Assembly: GCF_910592395.1 (NCBI RefSeq)
Contig: NC_088310.1
Span: 24,571,491 to 24,635,490 of the forward strand
Direction of reading: 5' to 3'
DNA: 64,000 nucleotides
From: Lineus longissimus
Lineage: Eukaryota; Nemertea; Pilidiophora; Heteronemertea; Lineidae
In this document: piece after piece, positions 51,809 through 64,000 of the stretch
Layout of the letters: each line of letters opens with the position of its first letter
How positions within the stretch are numbered: position 1 is the first letter of the stretch
The notes under the pieces: generated by a model
What the model was told of the DNA's origin: nothing
Database searches by the model: none
What the model saw: only the letters and a program-made list of their open reading frames with translations
Made by a program: the position numbers and the translations under genes

Positions 51809-52399
51809 CCAGTATACCTTGGGAACACTTTGGTCTACCCTTTCTACAGTATTGTGCAGAAATGTCAAATCAATGATGTGAGTGGAGCAAAAGTTAGTTG
51901 CTGGAAGCAAAAGTTAATGAATATTTGATGGGGTTGATAGACTTGCCAAAGACATTAGTGAAAATATTATGCCTAAATGCAACTGCCGTAATGCAACAAG
52001 TTTTGGTCATTATCGATTGTCACCCTTCAGACAAAAGTTGATTGGAGCCTTTGAAAGTAAGCAAGCTCTCAAGATACAAGTGCCCTCTCTATGAACACCC
52101 TTGAACCTGACTGGCTCTGTCCTTAATATCAAGAGGTGTCCTGATTACATAGGTCTATTTGAATTGAAATGACTGGTTGGTGATCAAAACCACTGTCCTT
52201 AGTATAGAGGTGTTTGCTAAGAGAAGTTCAATTGTAGTTAGCCAAAGTGACTGTATGGATAGAGAATGCATTGGGCTGCAATTATTGATTGACCGCGTTG
52301 ACTCGCTGTCTGGCCCGACTGTTGGAATCTCAATATTGCTGAGCTATCCTGGAACAAGTTCTTCTTTGGCTACCAAGTATGGTGGAGTAGCAATTAGTA

Positions 52400-52556
52400 C
52401 ATGGAGTGGCAACTTCTACCAAAGCAATGGCAACTTCTTTCGTAAGAACGACAACTACTACCATAGGAATTGCAACTTCTACTGTATAGGAATTGCAACT
52501 TCTATCATATGAATGGCAACATCTACCATTGGAATGACAGCTTCTTCTCCAGGAAG
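52400..52556 (+). repeat. Imperfect minisatellite, about 21-26 bp units
   Basis: Units centred on GG(C/A)A(T/C)GGCAACTTCTACC or GGAATTGCAACTTCTA occur six to seven times. An open frame crosses it but the translation (HRNCNFYCIGI type) is simply the repeat. Confidence 0.65.
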
Positions 52557-55500
52557 TATCAATCATATTTCCTCCAGAGGGGACCTGAATTAACATACGT
52601 CTGACTGTGATGATGATTTATGAATCTGGACTTCCCTTGCGTTTGAGGTCACACATATTCGTCAACCAGCAACAACTGTATTTGAATATGGGATGGCTGT
52701 ATTATGGCAATTATCTTCAAAATAACGACTGAATTATGAAGCCATTCTGAACTGTGGTAGTTTTAATATAGATGTATGTATGAAATTTCCTGTTCTTCTT
52801 GAGTTAATATAATCTGATAGATATCTAAATTCTAATTTACTCCTGTGATTTTACTTTCAAATTAGATTGTAGTTAAGTTACCATGACAAAAATTTACTTG
52901 CCAATACTACATATTTTTAAGGTCAGTTCTTCTGGAATGCTGTCTCTGATGAAAAATATGGCATCTGTTGACAAATGTAATATCAATACGGATATCTCTA
53001 ATCCTGGTCAGATAATACATGCAGGTTTCTCAACAGGCTCAGCTTACTTTTGTAACAGGGGTGTTATTTTTCATTAACTGCAGTGAAAAATTTCAAGAAG
53101 ATTAGAACTGACCTTTTAGTTTAAGGGCGAGCAAAGTATGATCTACCCAATAACCGTTGTAACTATCATGTCCAGATTTTGACCTCTCATGTTTGCAAAT
53201 TTTGTTTGTTGTTTGCAAAATCCGTGAAAATAAAACATCAGCGAAAAATTACATTAAGATTGCTGCATTACGGTATCACTGTCAGCGTTTATGAGGACTA
53301 TTCGATTGCCTTCACTTGATATTGATTCTTTGTCAATCAGACTTATGAAATGTTAATATGCCCTATCGCCACCACTTACTGGCTGTGCATGGCAAATGTT
53401 ATTAAAACTAGTGATGTGTGTTTAAAGTTGCTGTTAGTGGTGATGATGATGAGTTAGCGCTGTGGCTACTGGAGATGCTCAAGATGAACGTTCTGGTCAG
53501 TTTTCATGGTTCATTGATGCCCAGGATTGGCACCATGGTCAGTTTGTGTTGAGAGGTGATTAACGAAATTCTCACTTGTTCAGTGTCCGTAAGAGTATCA
53601 CATCGGATAAATACGGTCTCGCTGGTCATCCGTGGTTACAAAGGATTTTTCCAATAGTTCTGGAACTGACTTGCTCAGATTGATCCAGTATCGGCTGAAG
53701 GTTCTGATGCCGCATCAACAACTCATGTGACTGGCCTTGCTGAAACTCTATCCAGTTTACCCAATAATATGTGATGGTGCTACCACAGAATTTTATGATT
53801 GAGGAGGTTTTAATATTCCCTGGGTATTGCTTATGTTGCTATTTGATCTGCATTGAAGTGGAGGATTCTGATATATAATATGTCCGTTTCGGAAGAAGAT
53901 TACCGGTGGTAGGGGCTAATAGTAGATTAGGCTTCTAGGGTCAGGGTGTGGTATTGTATATTCATCAATACACTAGTATTGCGGATTTGGATTCCTGCTT
54001 CGTGATTAGTGTGTTATTGCATTTTTTCGCTCTGGAAAACGAGCAAGTGTCAGGGGATAGGCGTGTGAAATATCGATGGCCAAGGCTTCTTGTGCTTGGG
54101 AATATGTGATTGAAATAAATTGTTTCCTGGTGCAGCTTCCCATGGACATTCCAACTTGTGATTTGCTTGATTGCTTGTTCAGGAAATAGTATTAGTGATG
54201 GTGATAGCTGGTTGGATAGTCCATTGTTATATGAAAGACCTGTTGACAACATCATGTGTCATTTGAAAGTCTTAGGTTGTTTCCTTTGAATTACCATCAT
54301 ATTTTCATGCCATCTATTTTGAGCATCCTTAAGATGTAAAACCTGAACTTGTCATAAAATAATTCCTGTGTGTATTTAAAGGCCCATATTGCTTCAAAAA
54401 CTCATTAAGGCAATTTCATGGAACCGAATGGAAGTTTAATTCAACAATTGACGACTTCTTATTGCCTTTGTTCAAAGAAACATATAAAACTAATATGAAA
54501 AAAAACTTCTTGTAATCTTCCCATGCATCAAAAATAAACCCAGATGCAATTGCAAGAAACCATTATTCTCACCTTCCAAATCGATCGGCTGCCATTTCAG
54601 CCATAAATGCTATTTAGCTCTCCTTTCTCTGAATACCATGACATCACAATACATCAACCATATCTGACTCAATCGCTTCCTGTTTGTACTATTCACGAGA
54701 ATATGGTAGAAATGTTGCATTTGTTTGGCTTCCTCTTGGTTAGGAGGGTCGATATTCATATGGTAAATTTCCAATGTAGATGCAGATTTTTTGTTGTGTA
54801 CCTTGCATGTGTTGGCTTAGTTGGTCAAACATAAACAGGCTTTCAGATTCATGGTAACTGGTCATCAATAAACTCCAGTCGCTGGTCAACAAATTCCTGA
54901 ATAGGCTGTTATTTAGAACTTAATGGTTGTATTGCTGAAGTCATGATATGTGATAACCTTTGTCAATGTAAATAGCGTAAAAGACCTCATGAATAAGCCA
55001 TAAGTTAATGATAACATTGAAGTTAGGAGATCTCTTTTGTTATCAATGTTAGAAATATTTTTCTATCAGCTTTTGACCATCGTTTAGCTTGGCCATGATC
55101 AATGTTGGTTTTGTGATAAGTTCCAATGCAAACAAAAAGGTCTGATTTACAGATTGATCTCTCAGCATTTGCTCCGAGTTGCAGCATGTATACAAAGCAA
55201 AATGGATTATGCTGATTTCGGTATGGGCTATTGAATTAGTTTGCAGTAGATTCCTCGGCAGAAAGAATATTGCGTGCCATTCATATCATTATCGCTTTCA
55301 CAATTAATTAAACTAATTGATATAACATTTCTTCTTAGTGATAGTTCTTGGGCTAAAGGAGGTAATTGTAAATGATGATGACAATTGTGCCGCCACACAC
55401 TTGGCCTTCAACTTGTGTACATCATCAGCGATGGGCTAGCGTTTCCATCATACCTGTCATCACTAATGTACTGGTCAATCTAGCAACATGGATTGAGTCT

Positions 55501-58500
55501 TGGCTAAATCACCTTATTGATTATCTCATCAGTGGAGCACTACCGGTATTTGTTGGCTTAGTTTTAGCGGGTCTACGTTAATGAGCCGATATCTCAACAT
55601 CTTGTGACCAATGTTCGCCTGTGTATAGCCAGGCTCAGGCCATGCATGTTATATTTGATTGGTACGAGTTGTAGTTTCTCAGTGTTGAAATTTGAGTGGG
55701 CGTGGTATCAACCCCAATATCTATAGAAAGGCGTGTGTCAGCTTGTTTCTATCGGCTGCTTCATGGAGTGATGTAGACATACAAACTAAAAAAGTATGGT
55801 TCCATTTGACATTATTTGAGTGACAACATGGGACAGTTAACTTCATCTTTAGTAAGGTGTGGATCCTGTCTCCCTCACCACGCTGGTCTGTTTGGAGTGG
55901 AAAAATTCTTGCAGTGTCCTACAAACTATGATTTGAAATGTGGGGGTCTCTATATTTCATAACCTCATTACAAGAAGAAGAAAGAAATCCAGGTAAATAA
56001 CAGGAATCATGCAACCCAATAGTTTTGCTCTTGTTTGCAGTCATGAGTCTCCCTCCACTATTATTTATCACCCAGAGCAAACTGCTCTCAAACCGTACCA
56101 TGGATAGCACAAAAAGTGGTGTAATTTAACTATTCACCGAGCCAGAAGTTAAACATCCCATGCCCCAAGATACAGTATCTATTGTTCACTGCATAATGGT
56201 CATTAATGGGCCATTGTCTTCACTCTAAACAATGTAAATTGCTGTATTGAACTTCCAACAACAGATTCAAGTGGTAATATCGATACCATGATTAATCGTG
56301 CTGAGATTGGAGCTTACATATCATCGCTCAATCTCTCCAGGGCATAGTTTCTCAATAATCACAATCATACCTAAGGGGAGTAGATTGAGTGGGGCTTGGA
56401 TGATGAATCAGAGTCATGATGGTGGTTGTGTTTGACTACTTGCTCTGAAGGTGCCGAAAGTTCATGCCATCGGACAAAATGGTCCAGTTCTTCTTCATTT
56501 CAACTTTTGGAATTGCGTGCAAGATATTTCCTGTTTTCAGTAGGGTCAGCTGTCCTGAATAAGTCTGTCGTGAACCCCAGAGTTCTCTGGTCATATAGAG
56601 TGTCGGCCTTTGGCCAGTATTCTCCTCAATTCTTCATCAAATGACCTGTTGACAATTGCGGGCTTGCTCTTTCTCATCCATACTTGCCTCATCAAAACTG
56701 CTGAATGTGTGATATACTTGGTAGGGGTGTTCCATTTTTGACTCGCAGTGCTGTGACCTATTCTACTATATAATATTGCTGCCTTAACCGAACTAGCTTT
56801 CGATCACCAGCACTAAAAACTAAAGCCTTTCTCGAGGATTTTAGAAAACAATAAAGATTATGATACTGCATATATGTAGCATGGGCTGGTTTTGGAAACG
56901 TATCCTTACAGAATAAAAGAAACACTTGGTACATTTGTATTAAGCGTCTCCCTTGGCTAATGATATCTTTTGAAGAATTGAAACCTATTTGTGGCTGATA
57001 TTGGAGCGTCTAGTCATTATTTAACTGAACCTTCTCACATTTAGTCATAACACCTGCGCTTGAAAAAACAGTACTTGTTTTTTTCTGCAGAAATGGAGAC
57101 TAGTGTCAGGGGAATATGTAGTTGTTCCGCAACACTGTCAGGATAGGCATCTTTCAGAAAGTAAAGGTGAACATTCCCAAGGCTTCAGCACAGTATTACA
57201 TTTCACTACCTTGTCGACATCTGACGTTCAAATACACGATAAAAGAAATAACAAGGTGATTATTGCTGCATCTCAGCTATATGTTTGGGTTGCTCAGATG
57301 CTCAGTAAGCAAACAGACTGAATCATGTCTATTTTCATGCTCATCAACTGAGTACGTTACCTTCACAATAGCACTTTTCTGATTACTGAAAGGCAAAGCA
57401 GGTGAAACCACTGCAGTTTGAACTTCATTGAAATCGTCTCCCACAGGTGTTAAACTGCAGTTCAGGCCAGAGTCTTAAATATGTACTTGTACCTGATGAT
57501 ACCCACTAGAACCTCAGAGGAAACAAAATTCCAATTCCGCTAAGCTGTGCACTAGTTGATCTTCTTATCATGTCGATTTCCTATCAGGATTTTCTTGATG
57601 GATCTCGATCTCATCGAATTCACACTGTTTGGAAATATTGTGTTTGCTTAGAGGAATTCAACACATCACGTATTCAGGTTAGGTGTAGGAGTTGTGGCAC
57701 ACATTGCTGTTATTTTTATCTTTCTGGTGTTTGCATCATTATCTATTCTGCGGAGTTCATCACCACATAATGATGGTTCGAACATCATACTCTTCTTGAT
57801 CCAATCTTACCAGCTTACCCCTAAGAATCCAAATCTGTCATCTATGGCAGGACTTCAGGATATTTCAAGCTTTGTACCTTGTCTGTCCGAATGATCCATA
57901 CACTAATTTGTCTAACTTGCAGCTATATGCCTCTTTCAATCGGTATAAAAATGTTTTCTTCATATTTCAAGATTTTTATGCTTTCCCGCACTGATATCAA
58001 ACCTCTAAAGTAAATTTGTCAGGGTAGTTCATAGCCCTGGTATCACAGATCATGATGTGAAATTGACTTTATTTATCTCACCTTTAAAAGTTTAAAATAT
58101 TCATTAGAAACCAGTTGCTACAATCCATCTATTTTCACTCCATCCTCGTGTTCAGAAATTAATTGATAAATGATATCATGTTGTATTATCCAATAATTGC
58201 TAAAAGTGCTAAATTATCAAAAAAATTGGTAATGACACTTGCAAGGCTTTTTAAAAGCACTGGATACTTTTCTCTAAGCCATTAAACTATCATTGAGTAG
58301 GGAGTGAGTGCGAATAATGTTACAAAGAATATGATAAATGGAAATGATTGCATGATTGATTGCCCTATGTATAATAATGGCATAACGGTGAACAAGTATA
58401 AAGTAACCTATTGGCAAAAGTGTTAAATTCAACACTTCACCTTTGCCTGGTAAAATGAATTTGAATACAGATAATGGCGTATGGGTGTGTTTTATTGGCA

Positions 58501-58785
58501 ATCTAATCCTTTGAAGCCAGTCACCTCAGTGTTAACCTTTTCTGTGATTGCATTGTGTTTTTCATGAAATGTTATTTTTGTGTGATATTTGATACAACCA
58601 TACTTTTGGTCCTGATTGGAGACCATTTGATATCGTGGCAATAAATGTCGAACTCATAATACCATTTATTCAAAATAATCAATTTGATGCGCTCGGAAAA
58701 ATAAAATAAAATGAAACACCATCATAATTGTTTTGGTTTAATGATTTTATTGTAAATCCAAAGATGTTATTGAGCCTGGAATCCT

Positions 58786-58905
58786 GCATTAGGGGGAGAT
58801 TTTCTTTTACCACAGGCAGTAAGGTTGTAAGATTGTAGTGTACACTCGAAAACTACAAGTGAGAAAACCTTACTCCCTGTGGTAAGAAAAAATCTTCCCT
58901 AATGC
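58786..58905. mobile_element. 120 bp palindromic element (foldback MITE)
   Basis: The left arm starting GCATTAGGGGGAGATTTTCT and continuing through TACCACAGGCAGTAAGGTT is mirrored by the right arm AACCTTACTCCCTGTGGTAA...CTTCCCTAATGC. Arms of roughly 40 bp flank a central part that includes TGTAGTGTACACTCGAAAAC. Almost the whole block can fold into one hairpin. Confidence 0.8.
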
Positions 58906-58980
58906 TTTTATTGTACTTTAACCAAAATAAGGCTTGATGGGTGGGTACACGAATTTTATACATGTACAGTAAGGTGGTAT

Positions 58981-59060
58981 AGCCCCAGGACCGACAATTC
59001 TTGGTCGTCATAGCGGGGTGGGCGCGTTACGGGGGTGGTCGCCGACCAGGGTTGCACTGT
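58981..59060. other. Small GC- and CpG-rich island of unknown nature
   Basis: About 80 bp with many CG dinucleotides (GCGGGGTGGGCGCGTTACGG, then GGTCGCCGACC) in otherwise AT-rich DNA. No clear A and B box pair, terminal repeat or rRNA motif was recognised. It lies about 75 bp after the palindromic element. Confidence 0.4.
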
Positions 59061-62000
59061 TCCTTGATGTGTACCAACAGCTCTTTTCAACACTACAGGG
59101 GCTATTATTGTACCATTTACATATTCTATTGTTTAAGGTCTGCTGGGATATTTTAGTACATGCATATCTGGGCAGTTGCAACAGCAAAATTGAAGGGGAG
59201 GGGTTAACAAATATTGAAAAATGGAACATACAAGTACGCCTTTGACATTCATTATAATATTTCGAAACACTAAAAGTTCAATAGAGTTGATACAGTGCCT
59301 CGCTGATATTTTTATCGAAGAATAAACACAAGCAATGCAAATGAACATTATGGCAATTTAAATAAATGTGATGCTCAAAGACTAATGAATGCAAAAATCA
59401 AACAAAACAAGAACTTTAGTCTGATATTTTGAGCGGATACTTTTCATTACCATGCATGATTATTCAATCACAAATACAGATTATTGGAAATCAAAAGGAC
59501 GTTTTTTGAAAATTATTGTTGATTTTCATTATATCGAAAAAATCAATTATTTAAGATATTTTTCAAAATATTGTACTTTGTTACTATTGAGGATTTGGTT
59601 GTGTAAATACCATGTTTATAAGGCATTTATTCTGGTAACAAAACAGAATATTTGCTGTCAAAAAAGCTTTATGTGCAGTGAGATTATTTTGCTGAAAAAC
59701 AAAACATTTGATCTGAAGGCCTAACTGCATTGTACTGTACATCTCAATTCACTGACATGTTACTTGTTCTAAATCTAGTTCTAGTTCTGCTTTATGTTTG
59801 TTACATGTGGAGTATTGATGAATACTGCTACATGTACCGTAAACCACCCAATTATCTTAGTTTTATGGATTTTTAAGAATTTATACCTTGATTCAAGAAA
59901 ATAACAGATTTTTTGATTGGGGGAAAAAATTATGGTATATTCCAATATAAAAATCATAAAAGTTAAGACGTTTCATTAACTGCTTAAGTGCCACTGAAAT
60001 TCACAGGTTTATGATATTGAACAACTCATAAATGTTATTTTCCTTGGAATTTCTAAAACTATTTTAGAAAAGAAAGTGTCACGGCAGTTGACAGTGAACT
60101 TCACTGCATACCCCATACAAGTGCTGCCATCTTCAGTACCAGTCAATCTATTAAACCACTGTACCAATCAATGCATCATACAGAGATCATGAATATGGAC
60201 CTGAGGTCTCTTTTTAAAGAAAAAGTAAAAACAAACTATTGTGAGAAAAGTTTATCATGAATTCTTCTTTTGAAAATTGAATACAGCACTTTTTCCGTGC
60301 AAGCAAATCTCAAGCCTTCTTTGATCAGCTGTAAGACTCTAAAAAGTTGTCTGAAATAATTACCCAATTGTGAAAAACATGAGCAAGATTGATTCTTTTG
60401 ACTTCATAAAGACAGGTTATTATTTTGTGAAAAGCCGTTTTAAAACGTTGACTTGAAAAGCGGTTGTCATTAGAGGCCTTGGGCTTCTTTCTAATTTACA
60501 TCTTCATTAAGCCAGGAGTTCTACAAAAATCCGAATGAGAAAAAAATTGATTTACTAACATGACGCCTTGGGGTAAGCCAGGAAGACAAACTTTTAAAAA
60601 TATTTTGCAAAAAAAGTAAAAGATAGTGCTTAGATAAAGTTGGCTATTGATATTCGTTACAGTAAGCTCATGCTGTAATAGCCATTGTTTTATAAATGGC
60701 CGTTTAAAAGCAGAAACTAAAAAAATCATTAACGATGCCTTTTTTTTAGTCAGCAGGATATTCCTTTTAGTTTTTGAAATACTGGTTGTGACCAAAATTC
60801 TTTCCATTTCCTTAGATAAGTCTCGATTCAGGTGCAAAGGGTTGGGTGTGAGATGGATGTACTATAGCCTATAATTCCGTAGAATAAAACAATTGTTTGT
60901 AGAACGTGCATCTTCAGATTCCCCCTAGATTTATATAAGAGTACAGATGTGCCAGCATGGATAGCGAGTCCTGTGGGGTTTCATTAAGATCAATTTCCAT
61001 GTCTGACCTTCATAAATCACTCTGAGCATACCCAGGACCCAAATGACCATCAGAAAATAATCCCACATCATCAATTTTCAGATTAATTAATTCGAGTTGA
61101 ACTTAAATGGACCTTTTAATGTCCATTCAAAACATCCCTTGACATGTCTAATCCATGAAATATTAACGTTCAATCATGCCTCATCTCGAAACAAAATCAT
61201 TTTGAATTTTAGGAACTATTCTCAAGTCTGCGTTGGTTCACATGCTCTGGTTAAAATTTTCAACCCATTTAAAATTTCATATCAATCAGCCACAGGATAT
61301 TCACAGGTTCTGAGCTCACTCACACGCTCCTGATTACTCTAAGCCCGCAGCTATCGCCGTTCCTCGCTCTCATGCCAGTCCAATCAGAAGTGAACAAAGC
61401 AGTACAGCGTGTGTTTGTATTGATGGCAGATCGGCAGATCTTCATCCGTGTATTGACAGCATTCACTGCCACCCTCGTCGACGAAGGTAACGACAAAGGT
61501 TGCAGGCTTGCAACAGTGATGAACTTTTGTCCGACTCATAAAGATCACGGAGGTGTGCTGATGGTCAAATCAAAAGGACTTACGCTTAAATGACCTGTTA
61601 CGGGCATGGCGAGGCTGGGCTATTTTCAATTTTCTTTGAAGATGTCCACATGGAGAGATTAGGCTGCGATATTAGGATTCTGGTGTAATTCATCATTGCT
61701 TGGGTTGGGTTGGATGCATGTATAAAAGACTGATTAAAAAGTGGTTTTATCCATGATCTTATGTTATTAGTCAAGGATGTGTCAGGATAGTCATATTTTC
61801 TTCTCATATTGAGGATATTGTGACAAGGATTAGCTTTGTATCAAATAGGATTCTGAATACATATTGTGTTACTGGTATACGAGACATGAACTGTTCTTGA
61901 TCATTAATCGCGATATCATCTCTTCAAGTCACCAGGATTAGGATTGTGGTTGCTTTCACTTGTGATGCTTGTGATGCATCTCATGAGGTTTGAAAGGAAA

Positions 62001-62901
62001 TTTCAAAGTAGGTTAAATATCTTCTGGTCAGTACATTTTTGATCGCCAAACATTTAACCCGCTGGCGTTTATGCTTTTAGCTGTCAGATTTGATTTTGAT
62101 GTTCGTCCCATGGTTTGTTTGGTAAAGCCACTTAGCAAATGTAAAAACACATAATATTAGCATTATCCATTATATATCCGTTGTGTGAGGTCAAAATGGA
62201 TTTTCCATCTCGTGCATATACATTAGTCAAATACAATAGCTAGTGCTTCTTAAGGTATTTAGTCATATGAGAACAACATAATAAATTCAGTTAGGAGCTA
62301 ATTATTTGGATAATTCATTGATACTTTATGCTCGGCTAGGCTAAGGAAGTGAAGCGGAACAAGGAATAAGCTTGGAGTTGCATGGAGGATTAACTGTTCA
62401 TACTACTCTGATATAAATCGTGTGCGAAATCTGCCTTGGGGAAATCCACCCATGAGCCATATGAAAAGTAACTTTACAAACAAGGAAATATGTGTCAAAA
62501 GATTTCCTAAAGTGAATGTTATTTACAAAACTTGGATAATTGTGGTTAATAATCAATGTTTACACACCTTGAAAGTTGATTTTCTGCGTTCCAGAAGTTT
62601 TCAGATACTGCAGCTGGTCATCTAGGGCTTCGTATAATCTTACTGCCGTTGAGCCAGAATACCGTCAATAACCCGTGTTTGACTTGTGACTACTCTCTGG
62701 CATTTCTGTACTTTGTCATTTTGAGATTTCTCAGCCGCAACTGGAAGCATCAGCCAATCATAAGCAGTTGGGCCCATCTCTCTGATATCGAATCTGAACC
62801 TTGCTGTGAAGGTCTCTGGAAGTAAAATGCTCAGAGGGGAACTCTTAGGTGTTGATTTCTCTCCAATTCTGTTACTTTGGAGTAACGCCAGGCTTATCAC
62901 G

Positions 62902-63019
62902 ATGGTTTGGATGCCATTATTGTATCAGTGTATGTTTTTACTATTACACAATGGAGTTATGGCTGAACCAGAGCTTCCAATTAAAGATCGCTTGACGGAG
63001 CAGAGGATGGCAAAACATG
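62902..63019 (+). CDS. Candidate first coding exon with a signal peptide
   Basis: From the ATG at 62902 (A at -3 and G at +4, a good context) 39 codons plus one base run to CATG|GTATGT, a plausible donor in phase 1. The peptide begins MVWMPLLYQCMFLLLHNG and then VMA|EPELP: a hydrophobic core followed by a plausible signal peptidase site after VMA, then a charged segment (IKDRLTEQRMAKH). In-frame ATGs at 62806 and 62827 also exist, so the start is uncertain. Phase 1 matches the phase at the end of the neurexin EGF exon, so it could be an alternative first exon of a shorter neurexin transcript. It could equally belong to another secreted or membrane protein gene, or be chance. No database support. 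Confidence 0.35.
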
Positions 63020-63356
63020 GTATGTATGTTTCTGTACTTTTAGATATATCTATGTTTGCTTTGCTCTAGATATCATCATCCGTGTACACAACCTGAGTTT
63101 GTTACCTCATAGTCCTTTATAGCATTTTTTCACACTGCGTACTAGAATCAAACAAGATCATTTACCCAATTAGCTAATCGTAGCATTTCGTTATAATTAC
63201 ACATCATTAAGGTCTCGTTATTGTGAAAATCATATAATGAACAATACCAAGAATTGGCACATAATGATAGATTAGCTTACAATATTTGCATCATCATCAT
63301 TGTCACCATCATGGTCCTAGACAGAGAGGTCGAGATATTTGCTGTGAAAGAAAATA

Positions 63357-63613
63357 ACTCTAGTCTAAGGACAAGACAACATCATTTACTCTAGTCTGAG
63401 TACAAGCCAACATCTTTTACTCTAGTCTGAGTACAAGGCAACATCTTTTACTCTAGTCTGAGTACAAGGCAACATCTTTTACTCTAGTCTGAGTACAAGG
63501 CAACAGCTTTTACTTTAGTCTGAGTACGAGGGCACAACTGTTTTTCTAGTCTAAGGACAAGGCAATAGCCTTAACATCAGTATGCCTAGTTTAAAGACAA
63601 GGCAACAGTCTTG
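63357..63613 (+). repeat. Minisatellite, 31 bp x about 8
   Basis: TAGTCT recurs at 63361, 63392, 63423, 63454, 63485 and 63516 (period exactly 31), then at 63548 and as TAGTTT at 63588 in degenerate end units. The consensus contains TAGTCTGAGTACAAGGCAAC followed by ATCTTTTACTC. Outer units are more diverged than the inner ones. Confidence 0.92.
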
Positions 63614-64000
63614 CTACATTTAGAAACTGAACACGAATGCAGTGTTGAAAGCCGGGTTTGATTCTAGTAATTGCAAAAAACAACCAAAAAATGTAGTCCA
63701 TTTTTATACTTGATTTGATTGGAAAAACAGAAAAAATGCTGTCAACAACTAAGTTTTGCTATTTTTGATTGAGTTTGAATGTGCTGCTTTGCAATGCAAA
63801 ATTTGAAAATGAATGATTCAAGAGAAACTTTATGGGATTGCTGAATTGCATGCTAATTTAAAGAAATAAAAATTGGTTCTCTCTGAAGTAATGCATGCTT
63901 AGCTTAGAGTGAGAATCTGTCAAAATATAGACTGGATACTCTGGTCGATTTTTGATCTGCTATGAATGAACAGTTCTCATCTTTCAAAAAAAAAGGAACA

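Larger units (their letters stand above)
37937..64000 (+). other. Region downstream of the EGF exon, no confirmed exon
   Basis: The donor at 37937 must splice to a phase 1 acceptor carrying LNS4, but I found no exon with LNS4, LNS5 or EGF motifs here. Either it lies beyond 64000 or it is a small exon I missed. Contents I can support are the repeats listed separately and the candidate signal-peptide exon at 62902. Stretches such as 41000-41900, 43150-46060, 47000-49100, 52600-58780 and 59400-62600 hold only short frames without recognisable motifs. Confidence 0.6.

Noticed and set aside
51435-51910. Several overlapping minus-strand frames rich in Phe, Pro and Lys
   Set aside because: They are translations of the A-rich dispersed repeat, and the same text appears from the copy at 46070.
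57091-57167. Possible exon after a good pyrimidine-rich acceptor (tttttttctgcag)
   Set aside because: The phase needed after the EGF exon meets a stop, and the other frame shows no recognisable domain.

Overview
This window looks like animal nuclear DNA, probably from a marine invertebrate. It is AT-rich, has no operons or prokaryotic gene packing, and contains a coding signal split across introns of 14-16 kb. It is also littered with short non-autonomous repeats of kinds common in marine invertebrate genomes. The phylum cannot be fixed from the sequence.

The only gene I can name with confidence is the middle of an alpha-type neurexin on the + strand. Neurexin is a presynaptic single-pass adhesion receptor built from laminin-G (LNS) and EGF modules. 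Three coding exons are visible: 6954-7117 (first half of LNS2), 23221-23376 (second part of LNS2) and 37147-37936 (end of LNS2, all of LNS3, then the second EGF module). The splice phases agree (phase 1 in, 0/0, 0/0, phase 1 out). Joined, the exons follow the neurexin order LNS2-LNS3-EGF. The 7117/23221 junction falls where vertebrate neurexins carry alternative splice segment 2. LNS1, the first EGF, LNS4-LNS6, the transmembrane segment and the cytoplasmic tail are not seen; the gene must run off both ends.

Layout: 1-6953 is upstream intron or flank with no supported exon. 7118-23220 is a 16.1 kb intron holding a 408 bp MITE with TA target duplication, a tRNA-type SINE, a pair of degenerate coding-like repeats and two arrays of a roughly 302 bp repeat. 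23377-37146 is a 13.8 kb intron with a minus-strand SINE, a pogo-like terminus, an unrecognised 202-codon open frame and a striking 1.57 kb satellite. That satellite has 160 bp units, each made of about six 26 bp sub-units. 37937-64000 has no confirmed exon. It contains several repeats and palindromes and, at 62902-63019, a candidate first exon encoding a signal peptide. This candidate ends in phase 1, the phase of the EGF exon donor, so it could be an alternative start of a shorter neurexin isoform or the start of another gene.

No tRNA or rRNA genes, intact transposase or reverse transcriptase frames, or CRISPR arrays were found. All family assignments are from reading motifs by eye, with no database search.
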